A stretch of DNA of 64,000 nucleotides from Spirometra erinaceieuropaei (Eukaryota > Platyhelminthes > Cestoda > Diphyllobothriidea > Diphyllobothriidae): assembly GCA_902702965.1 (NCBI GenBank), contig CACRXP010000018.1, positions 657,253-721,252 of the forward strand. Direction: 5' to 3'. Every line of letters starts with the position of its first letter. Position 1 is the stretch's first letter. Below are positions 55,861 through 64,000 of this stretch, piece after piece. A program made the position numbers and the translations under genes. The notes beneath the pieces were generated by a model, which was given only the letters and a program-made list of their open reading frames with translations, searched no databases and was not told the DNA's origin.

Positions 55861-56289
55861 GCAGTTGGCACGGTAGCTGGGGTGACTAGTGACCCCGTCT
55901 GCGCCTGTAACACACGCACACCAGGAGGACGCACAGACGGCGGTAGGACGCTCAGACTTCAGATGCAGCATAGGCACCACATGAAGAAACGAGCCATAAA
56001 ACACACTTCCCGCCTTGGAGAAGTCATTAGGTATGCAGCAAGCATTTTTGAGCAATTCTGCCATTGCAGGGGAAACCGTCAATTCATGAGGTGGACTGCC
56101 TGATGGATTTGCCTACACAGCTTTCGACCTTTACAAACGGGTGTATTCACTTATTTGATTACATTTCGGGTGGAGTTTCCTAACTGTATATTTTTATTGC
56201 TGCCTCATCTACTGTGTCAACTTGCTTGCTACTGGTTTGCTTGTGCAAAAGAGAAAAATTATCGTCATAGGCTCTAGTTCTTTATTTGA

Positions 56290-56535
56290 AATACTCCTAT
56301 TCTGGTAATAGAAGCGAATAGGCGAGTTCTATGAGATAGTGTAGACGATAATGAAGGTGCGACGATTCGACATGAGGTTAATCGGCCTGAGGTTTTGAAT
56401 TCACGCAAAAACACATCATTAGCGAACATTTGCTGCCCTTATATGCGATTATATCTAGTGAATGGTTCGAGCGAGATCTTAAAATTCAGGCCAATAGTTG
56501 TCTTGTTTCAGTGATTGTATCTTCTTGTGCCGATT
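56290..56535 (-). mobile_element. Decayed hammerhead unit of the 15.5/47.3-kb family
   Basis: ATAGAAGCGAATAGGCGAGT matches the shared 3' terminus (ATAGAAGCGAACAGGCGAGT). Further on, the minus strand reads CTAATGATGTG...GAATTCAAAACCTCAGGC, recognisable as the ribozyme region with broken core (CTAATGA, AAAACC). It is inactive. Confidence 0.55.
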
Positions 56536-57260
56536 CAGTTAGATAAGATCACAATGACACTGTTAGAAGGATATATCAGCCATCCATGCAATCAAACAGA
56601 TGCGGTTTGCGGTTGCATGAAGCTGACCGAAGTTTTGCCATACATGATTAGGGTAACTGACGTGAACTATTTGCTAATTTTATCTGTCTCACTTAACCTA
56701 AATTGCACAGAGGTTAGTTTGCTGATAAGACAGGTTGCTGAAATAGTTCTTGAGATGAGGGTCACTCAACAACATTGTCACTCCTGGTAATTCGTCTCCT
56801 CCCTCCTTTGATCATAAGAACGTGTATTTCCAGGGACAGCCAATGACGGCCATTTTGGTTTCAAAGTTTTCGACTGGTCATCAGAAAAGATACTGTCGTT
56901 ATGCGGCATGAAATCTGATATCAAACCTTTTACATTAAAAATTTTCGTTTGTAAAGATTTCTGCGGTCGACTGCTTTGGTCCAGCCCGTAGGATCGGCAC
57001 AATCACTCCAGAAAGTGGACTTCGAAAACCAAAAATGGCAGTATTAATGCGCTTAACTGTGCAAAATCGTATTCTGCCTAATTAAATACAGGCGTGATGG
57101 CATAGACTAAGTGCAGGGTTGCGTTACACCCTTGTAGACTTTTAGGACTGTCTGTATATGCTATGGCACGCTCCAGAAAAAAATGGCCCTTGAAGACTGG
57201 TAGGCGCTGGCAGTTTTTTGACACCTGTTTCCCTACAAGTGGATGCCAACTTCGGTCGGC

Positions 57261-57574
57261 CGTGATTATGTAGCCCCCTGAAGTAGACAAACCCTAGTTA
57301 TCTTTAATACGGGACCAGTGGTAATAGGGATTTATTCGGGTGGGAGCGGGAAACGCACAGTCGTCAAGGCCAAGCAGTTGTATGCAAAAGGAAAGCTATT
57401 GGAGACGCACGGATGTGTTTGAGAAGTTGTTCCGTTACCCCTAACCCTAACCCCTGACTTTAACCCCCAGGCGTGATCCCTAACTTCTAACCCTAATCCC
57501 AAGCCCCCAAACCCCCTGACCCTAAACCCCAACCTCAACGGTATTGTGTCCATCAGGTGGGGCTACTTAACCGC
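57261..57574. mobile_element. TIR element with telomere-like core (copy 3)
   Basis: Left end CGTGATTATGTAGCCCCC and right end AGGTGGGGCTACTTAACCGC. The interior has CCCCTAACCCTAACCCC, CCCTAACTTCTAACCCTAA and CCCTGACCCTAAACCCC. 314 bp. The core is less decayed than in copy 1. Confidence 0.72.
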
Positions 57575-58289
57575 ATTTTACCCCAAATGCTTTCACCACG
57601 GTCGCGCAATCATCAAGCATCCGGCTCGCAGATGGGTCTCGTAAGATATATCCGGACCCAATGTAATGGCAGCCCGTCAACCCTGGCTACTGCTACCCTC
57701 GACCGCCCCAGCTCCGGCCCTAGCAATGTACACGATGGCGCCAACTCTACTCACAGATTGTCATCGCAGAAATCGCCGATGTCGCAAAAACGTCAACAGC
57801 ATTTCTCTCTGCACAATTTATGCGTTAACCGGATCATTATTAGGTGCTTTTGTATTTCCTGCCACTTCAGTTCACAGAGGCTAAAAAGACCCGAGCCTAC
57901 TGAATGAATATTTTGTCGTTTGAAAGCAGTTTCTTCAAATTCGATGCTAATCAAATCATGTCGTGCTCGGCCTTGGTGCAAACAGAAGCTAGATGTTCCC
58001 CGTGCGGTCTTCAATTTCTCGGGAAAAATAAATGGAATATAGATTTCTTAATATCTGCCCCGGCAATCACAGAGATTATTTCATGTTACTATGTGATTGA
58101 ATTGGTCGCTTTCGCATCTCCTATAAAAGTGTCTGCTAAAAGCGCCCTGCGGAAATTCAACTTCGGTTGATGTATACACTTTCCCTAGCGTGATCTTTAA
58201 CCACGAAAGCGATCACTTATGGAAAAAATGCTAATTTATTGAAAAATGGAAATTTAATATACGTGTGTATTAAACGGCAAAGCAGGAGT

Positions 58290-58854
58290 TTAATAGCATT
58301 TCAAGTGACGTATGGCAGGATTAAAATGTTCTATTTCCTTCTGCACGGAATGCCTGAAATGTTCTTCCCATTTCGCTCGTTTTGGCTTGAAAAACTCCGA
58401 CCATTCTTTTGCCAAATACGCATTTACTGCATCAGGTATACGGACTGAGAAAAGTCGGATAGTAATCAGCCCACCTGAATAAGCAAACTCTCCATGTACT
58501 TGCAGATGGACCATTATTAATGCAGAAGACGGACCTAAGTTAACTAGAGTCCGTGGCACCTACAAGAGGTGATGGTCAGGCAGTAAACGAGCATGCTCAC
58601 CATTTCGACGGCCATTCGCATGCTGGCGACGGTAAAGTTGCACTGAAAATTATAACGTTCTTTCTGTCTGTTGAGCCAAATTCTTCTGCAACGAACGCTC
58701 GCCGGTGAAGTATCGAAGTTCATTTTCACAATGTACATAAATCCGTTTAGATTGATAGTCAACTTGTTCAACACTTTATTCACCATATCCATTGTCCAAG
58801 TCACCAACCTGTGCTTGTTGTAATGGCTACGGCATTTCGGTCCATTCTCATTTT
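58290..58854 (-). CDS. Predicted secreted-family member F, exons 2 and 3
   Basis: Minus strand, exon 2 58854-58601 and exon 3 58559-58290, separated by a 41-bp GT-AG intron. Exon 2 enters with two bases, then NENGPKCRSHYNKHRLVTW, MDMVNKVLNKLTINL, VRCRRIWLN and YNFQCNFTVASMRMAVEM. It has the same length after the phase-1 bases (84 codons) and the same three Cys positions as the family. Exon 3 (89 residues) has LIMVHLQVHGEFAYSGGL, EWSEFFKPKRAKWEEHFRH and ends IRHLKCY. ATTAAA overlaps the TAA stop. No signal-peptide exon is visible between here and gene G, so exon 1 may be the one at 59692-59770, skipped over G, or it has been lost. Confidence 0.65.
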
Positions 58855-59044
58855 CTAAAAAGTAGTTATTTATATAAGTATGTAAAGTTGCTTCCTGGCC
58901 CTAATTAACTGGCCTTTGCCGTTCATGTTTAATTACTAAATGCACTCGTTCCATATCTCAACGACCTCTGTGATGTGACTGCAAATACCGGTCGAAATTC
59001 AACATACTTCCATCTTGGGAAAAATAATTTGGGTATATATGGAT

Positions 59045-59770
59045 TCACACATGAGTGATTCCTAGGTTAGCATACCTAGCTGACAGTTCGTTTTCTAAAC
59101 AAGTGATATTAATAAACCCACCGCTTTGTCGTGCAAAAAGACGTGATATAATGTCGCATACATGTAATTTGCCGAGGCTATGAGAATCATAAGGAAATCC
59201 AAAAGCAGCAACTGATTCCCCGGAGGCATCTGCATATTTATTTGTCAATATAATAAACACTCGCATTAATCCGCCAACTACTTGTATAGCGTCCCAGCGT
59301 TTGAAATTATATGAGGAGGAAATAACGCACTTAAATAATAATTCCCCCTTTTCCAGCGGCAAACAGATAACAGGTTATGCTAGCTTTATTTTCAGTCATT
59401 CTGACAGCACATTTTCTAACTCGATTGTTCGCGCAGGTTAAATTAGTCGAAAACCCTTTTTTATGTTGATCTGGTACAAATGGCTTTTTAGCTCTTAAAC
59501 GCGTTGAAGAAGTGTTATTAAAATCGGTAGCACAACGACCTTTCAGTTTTAATTCCATGACTTGCGCTTTAAATTATAGTTCGGGATTTTGGCATTCTAG
59601 GCTATATTACCATCCTTATGAAGTTTGGCACTTCGTCCGTGCAGTACATTAGCGAAGGGTCAATTTTTTGTGAAATGTAAATATGACTTACCTAAATAGG
59701 CGACTGCTAGAAACCAGCTGATAGAGAATATATGCATGACTCGTAGACACCCTGGATTTCGCGACAGCAT
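59045..59770 (-). CDS. Predicted secreted-family member G, possibly frameshifted
   Basis: Candidate exon 1 is 59770-59692 (79 nt; HIFSISWFLAVAYLG, phase-1 donor GTAAGT). Exon 2 starts after the acceptor near 59575 in the correct phase (QVMELKLKGRCATDFNNTS, TNLTCANNRVRKCAVRM, SITCYLFAAGK) and runs to a stop at about 59331. The C-terminal part is in another frame from about 59364: LLFKCVISSSYNFKRWDAIQ, DASGESVAAFGF, LHVCDIISRLFARQSGGFIN, then ITCLEN before the stop at 59045. It aligns with family exon 3. I cannot find a good donor between the two frames, so there is either a one-base lesion, an assembly error or an unusual intron. A pseudogene is possible. Confidence 0.5.
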
Positions 59771-61690
59771 GGTTTGCTTTGTAGAGTTATCCTCGCAGTC
59801 TCTGAATGACCACAGTTTAGAGGTAAAATTTCTCTGGTAAAACCTGAGTGAAGTAGTCGCTATACTTATATAATAGACGAAGCTGTGAACCAGTCACGGC
59901 GACATGCACACTTTTGCAACAATTGCCTGTATTTTAAGTCACCAGGCCAAAAGGCCACCCATAGGCGCTTGCCTGATGCCATAAAAAACCAACGAACAAA
60001 CACTAACATAAGCATGAATTTTATCTGTACGAAACACAAGTTAATTGGGCTAAGTTACAACCAGACGAAAAAGTAGTCCAACATTTTTAGGTACATAGCG
60101 GGAAGGGAAGAAACAGAGGATTCAGCGATTACCAGGACGATCATTGCATTGGTCTGAGCCACCGTATTCATGCGTTATCCCAGTAGTTAAGACAGTGCAT
60201 GCGCCAGATATTTTGTGTTTTTGAACCTGCTTCGATAGAATTTTTACAGCACGATAAGAGCTACTGAAATTGAAATCAAATTCTTTTGAATTTGGACGTC
60301 GGAGTCATTTGGAGACGGGAACAGGTAAGGACTATCAGCAATGGGCCAGCAATGAACCTATACACTGGCGAATCACTATCAACCGGCACCAATCCAAAAA
60401 GTGCATAAAAACATAGCCTGTCCGGTGATGACGATCAGGCCGGCCAATAATGTGTCATCAGTGAGAACTAATGCGACATCATAGTTAGAAGCGTTTGAGC
60501 ATGTCAATTAAGAAGACAGTCATCTGCACGTCGATGAATTATCTGCTGTAGTTTCTGAGACTTCCCATGCTTCTCTCTCTAATAGGTGGCAAGGCCAATC
60601 AGACCACGAACGCGTGAACGCAATTGACTTTTTCGGACGGAAAATTCGTTCTTCCAAGCCGCTGCTTGTGCCCTGAAAGAAGACAAAACATTCGAAAACA
60701 CTCACGCATAAACAAGAGCGTGCGCTGTTAATAAAAGTTGCGATAGCCGCGATGCACACTCGTTGACAGGTAAGAAAGGACGCTTACACCTCATGACAAA
60801 GTCGCGTTAAATTCTTACTGTATGGAGAAAGGGACGGTTTTTGTTCTGCGGTGTCGAACCAAAATATAAAATGTGGACTATGCGCAGGGTAAGAAGAAGT
60901 AGCGATCGCTGGATCAACGGTTTTATTCACCTAACCTCTCGGATTCTCATTTGAACGCATAAACATGTGGCAGAAACGGGTGATTCGCGCACAGGAAGTT
61001 ACAGTATTTTTAGGATGCAATCACTATGCCACCACATGCCTATGGTAATTAGATGTGCTCCTCGTCATCAATAATTTTTGTCCGGTAGTGAACTAATTGT
61101 CTGATGGCCGTCAACTAGGAAGAGGATGGCTGTTCCTTATTTCCCCTCCAGATGTTTCGCCGTAGATTCGTGTCTGGTAAGTCTCTTCGCTTCGTAGTTC
61201 TAGAAAATGTTTCTCGAATACACCGATGTTTTAAAGGTTTTACATTTGAACGCGTATAGAAACCCTTATCACCAACACCACCACCAGTAGAGAGGAAATA
61301 CCTGCAATAACCTCATGAAGTATTCCCGGAGCAAAGTATTGCCACCTGGATAAAATGTTGAGTCCTTGATTGCGCGATTGATATAAATAAGTGTTTAGTC
61401 GATATTCATAATACATTTACCAGGTACCTGTATGTATATTGACTTAGGAATGGGAGCTTACTGGGCCGTTGGCTCCCACAGCAAACAAACTTCCTATGGT
61501 ATACAGGGGTCACGAACAAGCAACCACCTGCCAGGCCGACGTCAGCAAATCTATGGAAGCGGGACAACGGTAGATTATGTGAATAGATTACAACAGCACT
61601 ATTTTGGTCTTATTTTCCTTCATTCAGACAGGCCCAACATTTGCCACTAACTGGTACCAAAACAATAGCATGCACACAAAGAAATGTCCC
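59771..61690. other. Intergenic; decayed hammerhead unit near 60.9 kb
   Basis: Around 60895-60975 the minus strand reads GCGTTCAAATGAGAATCCGA and GGTTAGGTGAATAAAACCGT, a degraded relative of the hammerhead unit (GAGTGAGAATCCGAAACGTC, AGGCAAATAAACTTCTT). Other frames (60520-60759 minus, 61432-61650 plus) are unsupported. Confidence 0.4.
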
Positions 61691-62120
61691 AACTAGTCTA
61701 CGACTGGGTTCCGCCAGATGGGCAATTAACACGCTATCTAAGTGACGTTCGACTGCGTCTCGCTGTCTGCCTTTCTCTGTTGCAGCAGATCTGGTATTCA
61801 GTCATCCAGGAATGAGCACACATCGATACATTCGAGGCATGTTTGCATCAGGAAGATGATGAATAAATACTTCATTTGCAACAGCAGAGGAAAGCAGGTG
61901 GCAAAGTTCTGATGAACTTTGTCGCGGCGAATTCTTTAAGACCCAGCTGGTGGACCAGAGTGGTGGAGCAGTCTTGCCATGGGTGTGTGCGCATAGTTAT
62001 GTTTCGGGTCGCATTTGGTGGTGAGGGTTCTGATTGGCTGAATGAAAGCAAACAAGTCCGAATTATTGATGTATCAATCTACACCCTGCACGTTGTCATC
62101 TCTTCACCGACATATATACA
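61690..62120 (+). repeat. Dispersed repeat R2, diverged copy
   Basis: CCGCCAGATGGGC, TTGCAGCAGATCTGGTATTCA, GGTTCTGATTGGCTGAATGA and GTATCAATCTACACCC match the block order of 17510-17760. Confidence 0.5.
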
Positions 62121-62625
62121 ACGAGATGACCGTTGTTGCCTTATTAGCCAGCATCGGCCAGCAGTTACCAAATCCAGGTTTATAGCAACTAGCAGTCAAA
62201 CCCGGCACCATTGGAGCCTGAGTCAGGGGTTCTACTAAAGAGCCACGGTTCCACTGACTTGTCAACTGCCATGAAACTTATCATAAAAATATCGTAATGC
62301 GTATCTCACTGCAGCCCCAAAGTTCGTTCAGTAGGTAGGCGGTTGACGGCAATATCTCACATTCAAGAAAAACGTACGGTCGCATTAACGACAGTGTGCA
62401 CACGATGGTCATTAGACGTCTACTGTCGCTTACGAAAGCCCCCTAGAGAGCGGAGTCTACAAATTTCGTCCACAAAGGTTTGGCGGAATCAACATCACGT
62501 AACGAAATTAGACAATCATCAAAGTATATATTCTAGTGAATCGCTTTGCAAGTTGATGAAGAGTTGGATGAACCGATTCTTCAACAGTTTTTGTAACGCA
62601 AAGGTGGCACAAAAAGCGGAAGTAA

Positions 62626-63530
62626 TCAATCCGAATGAATGTTTATTGCCAATGCCGTTGGCGTCGTGAACACTCCATTGTCAAAGAGAAGCTCTCGTTT
62701 AATCAGAATTAAATCCAAACCATTGTCTATAACTGCGTAAGTTCCGATATTTCCTGATGGCTTTACCAGCTTGCCAGGACTAACCCAGAATCGCGATGGT
62801 AAATGCACAATTCCATTTAGGACACAAGGCCCTTCATCTTGCAATGTCTACTGATCGTTCTGCGATGACACTATATGCAACGTATGTTACATCGTCCTCG
62901 ATCTTTTTCAACAATCGAAATGGCAAAATCTTTGAGGTTCTCCCGTTTTTGATTTTGAGCTCTAGCGATAGACAACTATAGAGAGCGCATGACATCCTAT
63001 CTCAAAATGTTTCTCCGAAACGATTTATCAATTTCCTGGCTCGAGTTTTTTTGAATTCCCTGAGGCCAGCAAAATCTGGATCTCTACCATTTATACATAT
63101 TATGTCAACCACTTCAACCATCTGGCTTTGTATAAGAAAACAGTAGTCTGCGCAGTATGACCTCCAGGACATGCGGCGACTGCAGGTTGGACATGCAGTT
63201 CACTTGTGAGAGCGCTATTTCACAATTTTTCACTTTTATGCACGAAACGGAAAGTAACTTTGCGGTCTGGTTAACTTGGTGTGCCTGTCTGAAGACATCA
63301 TTGAGAAAAAACCGCGCCACAATTTGAAACTGTCCAAATAAACTTCTCAGTATTTTCCCGTGCTCCTGAATGAGCCAAGGCATCCAGAACAAACTTGCGT
63401 AGTTCTAAACTGATAAATGCCACACTCCTAGCACTGGCTTTGGGTACATCAACATTCCCACGTTGGTATTGATCAATATTTTCAGGACAAATTTCATTTC
63501 GCGTGCATTGCTTCAAATATCCCGACATGT
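62626..63530 (-). pseudogene. Unidentified protein-like segments in several minus-strand frames
   Basis: In order on the minus strand: 63528-63298 (LKQCTRNEICPENIDQYQRG, LRKFVLDALAHSGARENTEK), then another frame to 63114 (FFLNDVFRQAHQVNQTAKLL, EVILRRLLFSYTKPDG). Next comes ILPFRLLKKIEDDVTYVAYS near 62870-62930, then LNGIVHLPSRFWVSPGKLVK and YAVIDNGLDLILIKRELLF to 62626. The pieces look protein-like but change frame without clear introns. I do not recognise the family; it may be a decayed transposon or gene, or several exons whose splice sites I missed. Confidence 0.3.
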
Positions 63531-63599
63531 GCGACTGAATCTACGGGTTGCTGGTTGACATAGAATATCTCTTCGTCGGTCTCCACATTTATCCTGCTA

Positions 63600-63720
63600 A
63601 GCTCGGCCCTTCCACTGAAAATGCTCAAGATCGTTATTGACAACATTCACAGACAGATAACCTTACACCAATTCACCCAACCATTTTATTAGGCTCGTCG
63701 TGCATCGTTAACAAGACGGA
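63600..63720. repeat. Segment similar to 47840-47935
   Basis: CTGAAAATGCTCAAGATCGT with TATTGACAACATTCACAGAC corresponds to GTTGAAAATCATCAAGATCA with TTATTGACGACACCAATAAA. Diverged TTACACCAATTCA/TTACATTTATTAATCAA-type sequence follows. It supports an ancient block duplication. Confidence 0.45.
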
Positions 63721-64000
63721 AATAAAGACGAAGCATTTGTTAACGTGACTGCTTTCTGCACAAAGCGTTTACAAATGGCGGGTAATGGTAGTGATTCCAT
63801 CTTTAAAACACGCAGAATCTCTGTCCCACCGAAAAAGCAGACCCGGACCAGCAGAAATCATGCTAGGGGGGGTGGCGAATGACTGTGGTCTGGCACGCGA
63901 CTCACATTACGGAAACACTACAGAACCCGATTATGACAGTGCAATATCCCAAACGTAGAAGGTCATTAGGTCTGCCTGCTTGTCACCATTAACGTCGTGA

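Noticed and set aside
56515..56790. 91-codon plus-strand frame with several cysteines
   Set aside because: Its start overlaps the decayed hammerhead unit; no signal peptide and no splice partner were found, though the cysteine content kept it under consideration.
57557..58170. Plus-strand frames 57557-57907, 57666-57884 and 57904-58170
   Set aside because: Overlapping frames with no recognisable motif; the first starts inside the TIR element.
60520..60759. Minus-strand 79-codon frame with a possible acceptor (TTCTTTCAG)
   Set aside because: No partner exon, no motif and no family resemblance.
1..64000. CRISPR arrays, rRNA genes, functional tRNA genes, bacterial operons, viral genomes
   Set aside because: Looked for by eye on both strands; nothing fits. 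Repeats are eukaryotic transposon and satellite types.

Overview
The window looks like nuclear DNA of a metazoan, most likely a parasitic flatworm (a tapeworm is my best guess). The evidence is indirect. Genes have spliced exons with GT-AG introns, some only 41-46 bp long. Poly(A) signals often overlap the stop codon. Relics of non-LTR retrotransposons, Penelope-like elements (PLEs), a Merlin transposon and mariner-type foldback elements are dense. There is one 170-base assembly gap (54738-54907). I saw no bacterial operons, rRNA genes or CRISPR arrays.

Left part, 0-19.4 kb. The one gene I recognise firmly is malectin (7665-13442, + strand, four exons), an ER membrane lectin. It is flanked by a LINE 3' end (1-496) and a decayed LINE on the minus strand (4082-5640). 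Its introns and 3' flank carry dispersed repeats. Notable ones are a head-to-head pair of hammerhead-ribozyme units (about 15.46-15.92 kb) and an inverted pair of tRNA-like repeats (18134-18609).

Middle, 19.4-31 kb. This part is mostly AT-rich and non-coding. It holds a tandem duplication (22.43-24.25 kb), a terminal-inverted-repeat element with a telomere-like core (22041-22391), a 5'-truncated PLE with an open GIY-YIG reading frame followed by a hammerhead-like motif (25.02-25.94 kb), a Merlin transposase fragment (29.34-29.87 kb) and a tandem repeat with a 177-bp higher-order period (30562-30908).

Right part, 27-63.6 kb. The main discovery candidate is a dispersed family of small predicted secreted proteins with a conserved three-exon layout. 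A short signal-peptide exon ends in phase 1. An exon of about 250 nt opens with Cys-Pro or a similar Cys motif and ends in phase 0. A last exon ends in Cys close to the stop. Clear members are at 27229-28358 (+), 36804-38813 (+) and 48784-50152 (-). Less complete ones are at 58290-58854 (-) and 59045-59770 (-), and there are weaker orphan exons. Flanking DNA is also duplicated, so the locus probably expanded by segmental duplication and diverged quickly. Transposable elements sit between members: mariner-type long-TIR elements at 35105 and 53201, a PLE-type hammerhead unit at 47.1-47.46 kb next to a perfect 42-bp inverted repeat, and telomere-core elements at 48042 and 57261.

The function of the secreted family is unknown to me. 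Signal peptides and cysteines suggest export. A role at the host interface is only an inference.
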